The notes: generated by a model from the letters alone, not told the origin. Shown: positions 34,994-48,033, counted from the first letter of the stretch. The stretch is 64,000 nt of DNA from Hemicentrotus pulcherrimus (GCA_003118195.1 BEXV01000509.1:27583-91582), one strand, 5' to 3'. Translations and numbers: made by a program.

Positions 34994-37932
34994 GTAAGAT
35001 CATAATTTTTAACCTTTTAATCTTTTAGATTTGTTCACATTGTGAGAGGTATGCATGTTCTACACGCACACGCCGCGTAGACTATGCTGGTCATTATAAT
35101 CTATCACCATTTTGCACTATATAATGCGTATCATTCTATCTAAACTTGTGTCATTATGTAACGTACACGAACAGAATTGAATTTCGTGGAAAAACTTCGC
35201 TTTTTGGAACTTCATACACGTTTTTTTTTTGCAGGAAGGCAAATGTATCGAGAGATGTGAGCGTGTCTGAACGGAATGCCTTTTAAGGATCTCGTAGGCT
35301 CAGCCTTGGTCTTTTGACTCCAGTAACATTGCATGTGAGAGCTAGTGGAATGTGCTTGATTTCTCTTGCATGTTCTTAGTCAGATTAAGTTATTTCGATG
35401 TTAATAGCATAAATTGTTCCCCCTTTTAGAATACATTAACTATTCTACATTCTATCAAATCAAGTTTTTATTAAACTATGCGCTTGTTACATTTCAGGAT
35501 CATTAATATCCCGTAAAATTATTATACGCAGGTTATCATGCATCGCATTGACTGCATGTTATGATTACCCAATTATTATATTATTGAATACTGCATATTC
35601 GGATGCAACGTCATTCAAAATGGAATATTATCTCTGCACTCCGTATGTGTATGGAAGGAGCTCGTCCAATTAATTTACTGATTCATATTCGCTAATTCAT
35701 TGTAGAATAAACATGTGAGTACTGGTTCTGGAATCTCCTCTCCTAGGAGGTCAAAGGTCATAGGACAATGACCTTTGTCGTGTTGCAGTAGATAGAATGA
35801 CGTGTTGTGTTGGTTTTCTCAGTCGATAACTTTCGAACAGAACTGTTTGTGGAACATTTTATTTAACCCTTATTGCTCCCTTAAACTATATTGACTTGGT
35901 TTTCATTAAGATGTTTTATTTTGTGCTTATTATAGTTACTTGACATAATGTCTTTTATTTGAAATGACTCTGAGCCTATTTTGTCCCCACAATTGCACGC
36001 TTTTCATTTAGTACGCCATCTGAGAAGATATCAATTGACATTATTTAATAACGAACTTTATTTCTTGCAAAAAGTGATCAAAGCCATGTATTTCTGGATT
36101 CTATCACAATAATTTGCTACTTGAGATCATTCTTCGTCATCTAACTTTTACCGTTTGTATGATCATTATTTCATCATTTATTTGTAACCTTGAACTACAT
36201 TTTCATACTAATCTCATTTTATAAGAAATTCCTAAACTAATTGATGATAAAAACTCTCAAAGCAAAATCATGAATTCTCAAATAGAGCTTCTGGCAAACA
36301 ATGCTGCAAAAGTATTTTTTAAATATGTTTTTTGCAATGGACTAAATAATAATTATAATTAAAAAAATTGTCTTTGTATTAATGATATAGACAGACATAT
36401 ATGAGTGGGCGAAATATCTTAATTTACTTTTGTTAATGCTATCGGTGTTTATTTTGAACCTGTCCTTTAAATGGAATGTTAATTTGGGAGGGATTAATTT
36501 GACCTCAATCATTTTTCACAAAATGTCCATGTAGTGAAAACGTAATTGGTCTCGAAGAATTGCTTTCAAAACACTCTCATATTTCAGTTAATAGAAATAT
36601 TTCATACTTTGGCATAGCTTTTTCCCAAATATTTGTGTCATACCCATAAATAGGTATCCAGTGTTTTTTCAAAGTTTGTCATTTTTTTCGCAGGACTTTG
36701 TAATTATTTTGAAACTTCGATGACTCTTAACTTCATGTCTGCTAATTTGTAATTTTCACAATTGCTTAGGTAATCATTTCCATGAACCTGTTTAAGTACC
36801 TAAATAATTATTTCAAAATACGATATTAGCAGCACACAGCACTAAAGTGAGGAGTCATCTCTAACACATCAGTATGCGCGAAATATAATTATGGCTGGTA
36901 ATTATTTGTATCTATACAAGTATAATCGGTATGCTAATTTGCGTAACGGTTGCTACTCCTGATAAAAATCGCATCGACTCCTGTTTGATAGAATAAGTTC
37001 GATTTTGTAAATGATCAGAGTGTGCTTGATAGAATTTATTTGAGAGTACATTTTCGGGAAATCAAATGTGATTATCGCGCCACTGTCCATCTTTCATATC
37101 TCAAGAATGTTCCACATTTAACTGACCGATCACCTTCAAGTGATTTGCGTTTTCAGGACAAACAGTTACAAATGCAGAGTTCAAACGATGTTTTATTTTA
37201 TTTATTTATTTTTTTATTTTTTACTTATATGCAATATTAATGGAAAAGGGGCGTTGATCTTGTCGATAGTGCATTATGGTGTAAACATTTGCGAAAGACT
37301 AAACACTTTGAAATATTCTTTGGATTTAGATGTATACCGGCTGGTAATTTACACACGAGTGAACTTAAGATGACACTCCCCTCCCCCAGTAATTATAAAG
37401 GTTAAAAGGTTAATGCATGGGAGCCATTTAATGCCTTACAGACAGGAATGTGATCACATTCAAGATACCATATAAAGGTTTGAACGTAATTTAAAGTAGA
37501 ACGAACATAAGCCATTCGTTATCCTTTTCTTGCATTATTTGTGTTTCTTTGTATACAGTGCTATTTTCCAAGACTCTACCCGAGACTACGCAGGTGCTCG
37601 AAGGCAGCGGTGAGAGGCTGGAGGTGGAGATCAGCAATCCCGCAGAAGTAGCCAGCATCTTATGGAAACATTGCACCGCTGACGAAGAGGGCGAATACGG
37701 AGACGAGGTTGATATCAAGTTCGACGGCGTCCGAATCTCACAAGAAGACTCACCAGACTCCGGCACATACGCGATCGTCTTTCAGGAGCTCGTCATGGCT
37801 GATGACGGAAAATATATTTGTATTGCCAAGGACAAGAAAGGGGAGGAAACAAGAGTCGAAGGCGATCTTGTTATCGAGCCCCTTCCTGACACAGCTCGTA
37901 ATCTAATCAAGAAGAAGGAGCACAAAGCTTAA
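34987..37932 (+). CDS. Single-immunoglobulin-domain protein, telokin-like, 126 aa
   Basis: Two coding exons, 34987-34993 (ATG AGT G, then gtaaga) and 37559-37932. The ATG has A at -3. The leftover G joins TG of exon 2 to give MSVLFSKTLPETTQVLEGSG, 126 aa in all. The protein is one Ig fold: core Trp38, an acidic insertion (about 41-57), and the F-strand motif ADDGKYICIAKD with Cys90. The B-strand Cys is absent (LEVEIS), so no intradomain disulfide can form. A Lys-rich tail (KKKEHKA) ends it. The opening phrase F-x-K-T-L followed by Q-V-L-E-G-S resembles telokin, the separately transcribed C-terminal Ig of vertebrate MYLK, which binds myosin. Since the acceptor is phase 1, exon 2 could also be spliced to the upstream Ig/IQ gene. 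Confidence 0.6.
35748..35774 (+). promoter_or_regulatory. Nuclear-receptor type element: perfect DR1 plus inverted half-site
   Basis: AGGTCA-A-AGGTCA (35748-35760) is an exact direct repeat spaced by one base, the site bound by HNF4, RXR heterodimers and COUP-TF. Eight bases later comes TGACCT (35769-35774), an inverted half-site. It lies in the intron of the single-Ig gene. The motif match is exact; function is inference. Confidence 0.45.
37559..37932 (+). CDS. Ig-domain exon of the single-Ig gene
   Basis: Acceptor tttgtatacag ends at 37558; 124 residues follow to TAA. GC content is clearly higher than the flanks. I see no usable donor inside, so this is a terminal exon. Confidence 0.85.
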
Positions 37933-39781
37933 TTTAAGCCCTTTAGGATCACTAATTTTATGCCATCAGTCACTTTTAAACGGCGCTCTTTTTTTTCTGC
38001 GTCATAATTGGGCCGGCTTAATTTTCACTTTGTATATGGTAATGACTCTCTTACTTGCATAAGGTGAGAGAGCTGGTTTCAGAGGCAATATTCCAAACAC
38101 GAACAAATATTCCGTTCTATATGTTTCGCGCCACAAAATTACCAATCGTTAAATCACAAAGTGGAAATTGAAGTCATCAAATTAATACAAACAAAAGGGT
38201 TGATTTTTCTTTCCAAAAAATATTGTATAATCGTGCAATCGGTGTTATCTGTGACGATTTTGAGGGATAAAGCAGAAAGTTTATTTTAAACCCGTTTCGA
38301 GGAATGGAGTACTGCTTTGAGATATGAATGATATTTTATTCTATTTTATTGCATTTGCTTTTTCTTGGGGTAAATTAGGAAGGGCTCATACACTTTATTG
38401 TACTATTTATACAAATCTATAATTTCTGAAGTTTGGTTATAAACTTGATTTTTTTTTTTGGGGGGGGGGTGACATTTAGGTTTTGAGAGTTTTTGTTTCT
38501 GAGGCTTCTCTGGCTTATTTGTAAAAAAAAGAAAAGAAAGAAACGTAAACAAGTTTGATGGAGATAAGAAAAGATGTATAGTATTAACTTTTCTACTTCG
38601 GGTTGTAAAACTAAAAGATGAGCTTAATATTTGGAATGAAGACTTAAGGCAAAGAATGTCTTCCAGAATATCAGGATTTCAGTAAAACACTACTCAGCTG
38701 TTTCATCTATTTGTAATTGTTATATGAATATTTCTATTCAATGTTTTCAGCAAATTGTTGTAGTGTGTGCAAATTGCAAATCATTTCGTTGGCTATATAG
38801 CATGTGTTTTGTAAATCTCTACATTGTCTCTTCTTAATTCCTTAACATAAGATTATTCTTATATTAGGGGTACTATATACACATGGTAAGAATACACCTG
38901 ACATTGTTCAAGCCCTTAGTGTTCTTGACTTCATATTTCAAACTGAAAGTGGTGATTTTTACATCTTTACAAATGACAACAACATTACTTACAGCTACAT
39001 ACATAGCACTTGAGATAGAAATATTTTATATGTTATATACATTTATTTCTGTCAAACGAAACGCTATAAATATTTATTGCAACAATGGAATGAGTTGTAT
39101 TGATATACGGTTCTGACACACTATGTTGACCGACAAGCTACCAGCAAAACTGCCTGACTTTGATTTCCTTTCAATTCATGTATTTTGTTTTATGTGCCCA
39201 ACAGTCATTAATATCAATTTTCCTCTTAAGTGGGCAAAATATTGTTGTAATTACATACTTTAAGAATGTAGTATCTCGATTCCCCACGTCACTAAATGAT
39301 AGTCGATACAGATTTGGAGTGTGCATTATATAAGAAATCGATACATCACAATAGATATAAGAGATAATATCTGCTAATTTATAATCAATATAATTATTAT
39401 TTGTCTATTTATTTAAAATTAGTTAAAACATGTTTTGTATGAAAAACCCAAAGGATGGAAAAGAACTTTGTAAATGAATACAACACTCTCAAGTGCCCAT
39501 GTCTCGCACGTTATCATAAACGGTAGTATCACAAAATACTAGAGCCAAGAGAAGAGAGCAAAAATATTCCAATATTTGTGTCCCATGCAGCAACTTTTAG
39601 ATAGTTATCTTCACTATTTAATAAACAGACCATGCGTCATTTATGTATATACATTTTTGTACTTTTCATACTATAAAACAAATACTTGTGGTGCTCTTGT
39701 CGGTGAACGTGTGGAGGAGAGAAATAGAGTGTGTGTGTGTGTNGGAGAGGTGAGTAAAATGAACGAGAAAGAAAATGAGAG

Positions 39782-40133
39782 AGTGAGTTAAATAAAGGGA
39801 GAGGGGGTCAGAGAGAGAGAGGGAGAGAGGAAGAGAAAAAGTTTTAGAGGAAGAGAGAGAGAGAGAACAACAAAAAAGAGAGCGAGAGGGAGAAAGAGAG
39901 TGGGTGTGTGTTTGTTAGCTAGAAAGAGAAAACGGAGAGTAGGAGAGAAGTCGAATAAGATCGAGAGAGTGAGGGGGAAAGAGAATGAAAGAGGAAGGGG
40001 AAAACGGAGTAAAATTAACATTTGAAAGGTACAGGACAGATGACGGGGGAGCGAGTGAGAAGCAGAGAGAACGGAAAAGGAGGGTTTAGCGAGAGAGTGA
40101 GAGAGAGAGAAAGATAGAGAGAGAGAGAGAGAA
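39782..40133. repeat. GA-rich purine tract
   Basis: About 350 bp of nearly pure purine on the + strand with AG-dinucleotide arrays. A short GT run containing an N (39743) lies just upstream. Confidence 0.9.
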
Positions 40134-40794
40134 GTAGAACTTAAACTGCGTGTATTTGATATCTACTATAGATAACAGATGAAAATATATGGCATATGTT
40201 TGGAGAGCAGTGGGACTAACATTAATTAGAAATTTCCCAAATTTAGTATGAAAATATGATGTTTTTAAATTTTGTGAGATATGTGAAATAATAAACACAT
40301 GTATAATTATAACAAAGAAATGTTTGCATTTCGAACCACAAGATCTGACATTAAGCCATTAATATCATATTGGAATTAATTCATGTTGAGAAAGCGGGCA
40401 GAATGAGACACCATTTGTTCGAATATGTCTTATACAATCATACATTATTTACATTATACCGGTGGCACATGATATAATAAAAGAATTTGATCAGCAATTC
40501 ATAATATTCAAATTATGTATGAACTTTAAGAATGGATTCTTGTCATTTTTCGTTTATGGTTTCCGTCTAGAAATGTTTACCTTTTCCTGATTCATCTGCC
40601 TGGAATAAGAAAACAGGGGGCTGTACATAATTGAAATATCTAGGACTTTGAATAAAATCTTAAAAGTAGAAAATATACATTGCGATTACACATGTGATAA
40701 AAAATTAAAAACACAGATAGGGAAGGGAGAAAAGAAGATAAAAGGAAGGAAAGGGGAACCAAAACTTAAGTCACAGTAAATTTGATAAAAGAAG

Positions 40795-40984
40795 AGGGAG
40801 AGAGGGTGGGAGATGGAGAGAGGGGGAGATAGAGAGAGGGGATAGACAGGCAGAGAGACGGAGAGATAGAAAGACAGACAGGCAGGTAGAGATGAAGAAG
40901 GAGAGAGAGAAGAAGAGAGAGAGAGGGGGGGAGAGAAACAGACAGACAAGCAGACATTAATTATAAAGAGAGAGAGAGAGAGAG
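40795..40984. repeat. GA/GACA-rich tract
   Basis: Purine-rich array with AGAGAG and GACAGACAGGCAGG-type units. Ser/Leu-rich minus-strand ORFs here are repeat artefacts. Confidence 0.9.
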
Positions 40985-41689
40985 ACAAACAGACAGAGGA
41001 GTTTTTTTTCGATTGAAAGTAATTACTGTAAACTCGCATTAAATTTATCATATGATTTTGAACACTTTCAAAATGTTACGTCCTCACTATTCCACATTTA
41101 AGTGCACTGAACGAGAGATGATCAAACAAAGCACGGTCTATTAGCTTATTGTTTCTCAAATCCGAATAAAGGAGATTTTGAAATAAGTAAATACAAATTT
41201 TGAGTCGCTGAAGGTTAAGAAGAAGAAGAAGTAGATAATAAACCTATTAAATAACGATATGAACACTAAATTCCAATTTTAAGGTTTAGTCATTTTATAG
41301 CCGTTTATCATCCATAGGTTTAGAGATCATATTGACATGCTAGGAAGAGGTCATTGATCTAGGAGGTATAATGATTGAAAATATTAGATGCTGTTATTCG
41401 GCACATCAATTTTAATACTAGTAGCAGGGACAGATCCGGGATTATATCAGTAATTGGGGAGGAGACTTGTGAATATTACGGGCAGAGTTATGAGGATGTT
41501 TAGAATCCAATTAATCGTAATAATAACAGGTGATGATAAATTAAATTAGAGAGTTTGATTTTTTAGATATCAAATACAAATTATGACCAAAAAATGTGTG
41601 CGCTACAACTTTCGCTCATCCAAGGAGACGGCCAGTGAAATTGGCTTTGTTCTATTAGAAGATGTATGAAGTGAGAGTGATCATATGAC

Positions 41690-41960
41690 ATAACCGTGAC
41701 CCGTGTATCGCCTGTCACATCTTCGAGCGAGACCCCGAATCACCGAACAAAATCGAACACCCGCTAGCAGTCCGACCAATATGTGCGGCGACCCCCGTAG
41801 TTAGTGGACCGCACTAGAGCCACACCCCGTAGGGAGCGCGTGCGATTGGTTGGAAGTGAGCCCGGGTATTACCATACATGGAAGTGAATTCCTGTCATTC
41901 CGATGTTCAGGGATCGTCTCCGGCAGTGCAGTGTATAGGCTGTGGGCGATTTGTTGGGCG
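41690..41960. promoter_or_regulatory. CpG-rich island, possible promoter
   Basis: GC- and CpG-rich sequence in an AT-rich intergenic background. It contains an inverted CCAAT (GATTGGTTGG, about 41844), and an E2F-like TTGGGCGCCAAA lies at about 41953. It sits about 0.5 kb upstream of a TATA box. No ORF or transposon ends recognised. Promoter status is inferred from composition. Confidence 0.3.
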
Positions 41961-42426
41961 CCAAATCCCCGTGTAATATATCGCTAAGCGCACTGCAATG
42001 GATGTAATGAACACTCTTTAGAAAGTGTGCAATCTCTCTTCCATTCATAATAAACAAATATTATTGCCTAAATGAAAATTTGGCTTAGTGTATGTGATGA
42101 TATACACAATATTCATTATTGCAAATGAAAATATGATATCTACATTTACATTTAGTCCTAAATAGAAATTTATCAATATTTTTGTTTTTGTGAATATGTT
42201 AGAGATGCTTTTTCTTTTAGTCAGCCTCGTCGAATATAATCAAATGTATTATGTCATACGGCTACAATATGGCGTTCTTAAAACGTTATATAATTACATT
42301 TTTTTTTTCTCTTAGAAAATTAAGTCTGTAAAATATCACCAGTAAAGTAAGGACAAACAAAACCGAAAGATTTATAAGTCTGGAAAATAATTGAAGTTGA
42401 AACATCCTTCAACTTTCAATTTAGTG

Positions 42427-42434
42427 TATAAAAA
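42427..42434 (+). promoter_or_regulatory. TATA box, candidate promoter of the kinase transcript
   Basis: TATAAAAA in the context agtgTATAAAAAcgag. Transcription would start near 42457. The downstream exon ending at 42781 and the + strand gene at 47193 fit this direction. Confidence 0.4.
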
Positions 42435-42456
42435 CGAGAGTGGCTTGATTTGAACA

Positions 42457-42781
42457 CATACCAAGTTGAGCAGTAGGTATTATGGTCTAAGCTTCCTCTC
42501 ATCGGGCTGGTATAGGGGAACCAAGCTCACTCTAAACCTCTCCATTCCTTTACACACACGCAAACACAAGGTATAGTTGATACATGCACAAGCAGCCTAT
42601 AACCTGTCATTTTATTTAGCTCCTCCCATCGACCCCAACGCTGCAAAGCATTGTGGGATTGAGACTTCTCTCTCTCTCTATCTGGACGTACGAGAGAAAG
42701 GGGACTCAGCTCAGTTCAGGCGTGGGGAAGTATCTTCGGCAAAAGCCTAACACTAACAACTGCACCCTTTTCTACTTTTCT
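42457..42781 (+). other. Candidate 5' untranslated exon of the MLCK gene
   Basis: Runs from the expected start of the TATA promoter to a good donor, ttctg|gtaaga. It contains GCATTGTGGGATTG (about 42648), similar to part of the ZNF143/Staf site. Start and use are inferred. Confidence 0.35.
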
Positions 42782-45700
42782 GGTAAGATAATTTCAATTT
42801 TTCGCACTACATTTCGTATTTGTATTTCACATTTTTGAGTAAAGTTTCGTTTCGCGTAAAGAGTTTCGTAAAATGCTTCAAAGAAAAGTGTCTTTAAATG
42901 CAAAAGACAAAATGGTTGGACAGCCATGAGCGTGTAATGTTGAGTCGGACGTTTCTTCTCTTTTCCTGTCCGTATTTGGAATGTGAAGAATGCTAAGCGA
43001 GAGAAACCATATATCTACTTGGTAAGAACGTCAACTACATGTAGACAAAATCTAGGGTAGTTCAGAATTGAACTCCTAGCAATCTTTTTTCTTTGGTTGC
43101 CTACTTCATATTGTTCATTGTTTTTCAACAAATTTATTTCCGCTTTTGTCTGTCAACAAAAACAACTCTGAGTAATTATTAGACCGCTTCATCGCAAGTC
43201 TTAGTATACTCTTCTTCATTCCACCAGTCTGCCATACTCTCGTTTTCAAGAGCTAGATTCGCAGATTTGATTTTCTTTTTGTTTTGAATAAGAAATTAAA
43301 ATAATATATAACATATATGACTCAATCGTATTACCTTAACAACTATTTTCTGTCATGAATTATTCAACAATTTTTTTAAAGTAGTTTTTATTTACTGAAC
43401 ACAATTTTTTCATATACCCAAAATCCATTTGTGATGTCATCAACTATTTTTCTGTCGCTTTGTAATGCAATCTGATTGTAACTCGAGCTTTTAATTTGGC
43501 TTCTCATTATACCGTCACCTTTGTTTAACCAATTGACTTACTTAATTATTATCTATTCATATGATATCAATAACGCTAACCGCTTGTCTACTGCATTTCT
43601 TCATGTTCATTTTATTTTATTTTTCGTTTGGAAAGTTGTCGACATTTTTTTCACTAAATGTTTGTTATTCTGAATACTTTATGCCTTTAATAAGTGACGG
43701 TTACTTATATCATATTAACAGCTGATACTTGTTTTGGTTATATGTTTTACCCCTCTCATTCATCCGCAATACTACTCTTACTTACATTGCCAGTAAAAGA
43801 GCTAATGTTTCTATATCACTTATCGCTAAATTACAGAAGAAAATATTGGCTTTGATACAAGCTAAGAGTAATGCTTGGGACTAACAATGTTCTCTGTTAA
43901 TTTCTGTATTGCCACGAAAGTGATTTAACAATTTCTTGAGATTGCCGACAACGAAATTTCCGTAAAGGTTAAATAATCCGCTCCCATAGTGTCATTCCCC
44001 CATTTTTACTTTTTATTTTTTACAAAATTGATTTTTCCCCACAAGATTCATACCTAAATTGTATTCTACTCGAAATTTTTCATTTTTAGATGATAATTAA
44101 ACCAGTTCCTTACTTTATTGTCACTTGTTGGACCCGGTTATTGCTATTAGTTCCTTTTTTGTTTCCGAATGGAGTCATATTTCTCTCAAATCGTAATTTA
44201 GACAAGATAAATTCAATCATGTAGTTTCGATAGCCCGTTGCATCACATTTTGTCACGTGAGAACATTACCACGAAATATTACGTATCTGATTTTGATTTA
44301 TGTAAGCCATATAATGAGGAAATTAATCTCTCTTTGACTTGTGTCTTATTTTGTTACCTGTCCTATCACAGAAGATTTTCTTTCCAACAAGGCAACTGTA
44401 ATGTCCTCTACCACCCGTTTTGTTAGCTACAGTTTGTTAATAAAAAATATAACAGAGCATTGGCGGAATTAAGGGGAGAGCTAACCCCACCCTTATACTC
44501 ATGCTGACATTTCTAAAGTACACATTTTTGTGCTTATCAGAGATTTTCCAAAAAGGTGCCCCACCCCCTATACAGAATTCTGGATAGCCCCTGAGCTTGA
44601 GGTCGCACATTGACCCGTGACTCATACCATTTTCAATGACGTAAGCGAAGGTCTCCCGAACTCGGAAACAGCAAATAGAGTATCCGAAATAACTCAAAGT
44701 AACATAAGAAGCCTAGAAGCCACAGGAATTCGAGCCATGTTTCCGAAATAGAATCATACAGACTAAAGTAGAACTGTCTTGCAAGTTACCTTACAAGATA
44801 AAAATACAGAAACAAATAGAAACAAACTGAAGAACATGTTTTTAGAATATCACTACCTTCATGAATTTTTAAGTTATTCGTGAGCTACAAAGTTTTTTTT
44901 AATTTGCTATTGTTTATGAGTAAAATGTTATGATTGGTGAATAAAAAAGACCCTTTTATCACTTTGAGACAACTTTCCAAATTTTTGTAAAAAAAAAGGT
45001 TTATAAAAGATAGTTTTATCCTTTGAAGAAAAACAACATCACACTTTTTCTATAATACTCAAAATACGACATGAACACCAAATGAGGTTAAGATTCATTT
45101 TTTTTTCTCCAGCTCATTTCTGTACATGGTAGACAGTTGTTCATGTGTTGATTAAAATTCATGCATAAAAGGGACCCCACTGAGCTGTTTGTATACAGTA
45201 TCCGGAAAATGCCATCATGCTTCCCATGTTATGACGTCACACCTCTGTTTGATTCGTTTGTCATATGACCTTATCGATGCTTCGGTCGTCATTGCCCTTT
45301 CGCTGTATCCTCCGTGATTTCATGAAGAGGGTTCTTGGGTGCATTGCTTTATCAGAAGAGTGCTTATTTCTTGTCCCTGCGATATCGAGTCCATTGAGTT
45401 TTATTGTTCGTCTGGAGATCTGTGCAGTAAAAGAGTTCTCCAAATTGTCTTTTTTGTCGTGCGTGGTTATCTTGGACTACTTCATTTCGATATCACTGCA
45501 GAACCCCTTCGGTAAGATTCTTCAATGAATAGGGCGAAAGGTCGAAGTAATGAAGTAAAATTGCTTGTTTGTTTCATTGTGATACTTTTTTTTTCCTACA
45601 ATATAATCAGGTATTAGTAGGAAATTGTAATGGACAGAAAGCTTGTTTTGAATTAAACACTTTCTACAACTCTTTGAGTTTTCAAACGAGATAGGCATGA

Positions 45701-47172
45701 TTATATGCGTTATATATTTCAGCATGAGGGGTAAACAATTGTGTTTTTTGTTACAATGACTGCTTTAGTACAGCAAGTCTTTCAGCATGTTTTGTTTATT
45801 TTTCAACGATTGTTACTTGTATTTCCATGAATATTATGTTATAAGATTCAAAACAAAACAGTGCATTTATCGCCCTCCAATAATGTATGGGAACAAAATG
45901 GCGGGTATGACTGTATAGCCTTCAGACATGGATTTCCGAATCATTTAATTTGATCTTGTTTATTTGAACATTTCTTTGTTGTTTTCCCTTTTTTATGGAA
46001 TGCATTCCATTGATATTTTCTTTTTTTAAATGTATTTTATTGCATAATCATGGCCGTGCTGAAAAAGACCTCTATGCTGATTAATCTGACAGGGTATAAA
46101 TAATCAAACAAAGACCAAACCTCTTTCATAAACCTACGCAAAATTAGCAAATGAAGTTATGTTCGTCATTACTTCGTCTATAATTCGTTTAATGTGAATA
46201 ATTAAAGACCTGGTAAACCTTTCCATCGATTTAATTACGTTGTTTTCCCAGGATAAGAGTCGTAAAGCGATCATGAAAGTAGGTTGGGTAAAGTCAAATG
46301 GCAGGGTTCATCCAAGTGCTAGTACAAGGTGTTAGGTGCTAGTACTAGGTGTTAGGTGTCAGTTTGACGAAGCTGAGCCTCTCCTAAGGTTGTCTTTCCC
46401 TTAAGTATTTAGGAAACTTCCTTACTCCTGTTTTCTGTTTTTATTTAAATAATATGTTAGGAACTTACTTATCTTCAATACACATGCACAACTCATGCAA
46501 GGTTTCAAGAGTGTGTAGTATTAAAAACAGCGCAATGTTGAAAAAGGCACCCTATTTTCACATCGTGAAAGAACTCTTTTACTGTGCACTGATCGCGTTA
46601 TGTCTTTTATTTTTATTAATCCAGTTCGGATGTAACCCTATTGTCTTACTAAGATAATTATCTTGCGGGCCATCAAGTTTCCAAGTGATATTTGTTATAT
46701 GAGTAAACAAGAGGTCTTTCAACGACCCAAGTTTGTTTTTAGTATCACCACCTTGTCTCCAACCCACTTCATCCTTGTCAAACAGGAAGACTATCCGTCA
46801 TAGGTCATTCGCAACACGCAAATGTCACCACTAAGCATCCGCCAAGACAGAACTTGGAACTCCGTTCTAGATGGTGTTAAAATGTTTCCATAAAATAACA
46901 GTGACTACAATGATTCAACATTAAGTTTTTTTCCCGTATGATTGTAGAGATCTTCCAAATTTATCAAATCAATGGTCGCATGATGTAAGAGTAAGACAAA
47001 GATGGTCGTCGCAGGCACCCTTCTTGTTATCGCAGTTAGATATGAAAGCATTACATGTCTTGAGGTATGGTTACGCACCTCAACCTTGTGTGAATCAATG
47101 TGACTATTTCCCTTTGGTCCTATTCTTCGTCTCATGTTAATTACCGTTTTATTTTTTGTTCATTCTTTGCAG
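42782..47172. other. Putative first intron of the MLCK gene
   Basis: AT-rich with no clear exon. A possible transposon scrap lies at 44459-44600 (TTGGCGGAATTAAGGGG opposite GGATAGCCCCTGAGC). A second candidate promoter/5' exon is at 45164-45511. A 20-bp unit, GTGCTAGTACAAGGTGTTAG, is repeated twice near 46317-46358. Confidence 0.45.
45164..45511 (+). promoter_or_regulatory. Candidate alternative promoter and 5' exon with CRE
   Basis: CATAAAAG (45164-45171) is TATA-like. A perfect CRE palindrome, TGACGTCA, is at 45232-45239. The stretch ends in the donor ccttcg|gtaaga after 45511. An ATG at 45265 opens a frame that stays open to that donor in phase 1, so splicing to 47502 would be in frame, but the encoded hydrophobic peptide looks non-coding. 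Confidence 0.25.
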
Positions 47173-47202
47173 AAGCGTAAAAGAAAGCCAAGATGCCTGC
47201 TG
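47173..47202 (+). CDS. MYLK: MLCK exon 1 (coding from 47193: MPA)
   Basis: Acceptor attctttgcag ends at 47172, so a 5' UTR exon lies upstream. ATG CCT GCT G is followed by gtaagt. The start has A at -3 (ccaagATG). The leftover G plus AA of the next exon gives Glu4. Confidence 0.8.
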
Positions 47203-48033
47203 GTAAGTTCATTATAATGCAAGTACATGTACTAAAATGTTGCACTGAGTATTTAATGAAAGATGGACAGAATAGCAAACATTCCCCATTTCAATTTGTG
47301 CAACTAAAAAAAATACATGATTTTTTTTAAAAATCCATTAGCGCAAAATTCAGGCAACATTAAAGAAAACTGAATTGCCTTTCTTTCCATCGACAGATCA
47401 TATATCGCCTTTTGATATTCACCAAGTCTTGTAAATGTTATGGTCATATCACAAAGTTGGACTTGTTCTAAATGATTTTATTTCATAATCTCCGTTCCTA
47501 GAACCCCCTGAGCCACCGGCAGACAAGCCCTTTGCAGCCAAATGCACCAAGGATACCATCAACTTGGTATGGGCTGGAACCACCTACGATGGTGGAAGTA
47601 TTGTGACAGGATACATGGTAGAGATGAGTGAGGATGGTGGTAAGAAATGGAAGAATGTTGCTAAAGATGTGTTCAGTACCAGCTATGCCTGCAAGGGAGT
47701 CAGTGAAGGCAAGAAGTATCAGTTCAGGGTCAGCTGTATCAACGCCATCGGAAAGTCGAAACCTAGTGCCATCTCGGATCCCATTGAACCTACTGACGAC
47801 GGTAAGAAAAAAAACATTTATTTATTAATTTGCGTATTAAATCACTCTTAGACATACTCATGTACTAGGTCAAGTTCGTTGTTTTGTAAACAGAATCTCA
47901 TTATTTTCCCCTTCCATGACTAGCCAAACCGTATTTTGTTCAATTTATGTGTAAGGAACTATTTACCAAAATGCTAACATACAGCTTGGGATGAAAATAC
48001 TCTAATTTGGTAAGACATGTCAGAGACACACAC

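Larger units (their letters stand above)
37933..42426. other. Noncoding stretch after the single-Ig gene
   Basis: Holds the 3' UTR of the single-Ig gene (an AATAAA occurs at 39620-39625), two long GA tracts, and a CpG-rich island near 41.7-41.95 kb. No exons recognised. Confidence 0.5.

Noticed and set aside
39782..41051. Several Ser/Leu-rich minus-strand ORFs
   Set aside because: They are translations of GA microsatellites.
45265..45528. 87-codon plus-strand ORF as an alternative MLCK N terminus
   Set aside because: It would splice in phase, but the peptide is Cys/Phe/Leu-rich and unlike a cytoplasmic kinase leader. Kept only as a possible 5' exon.
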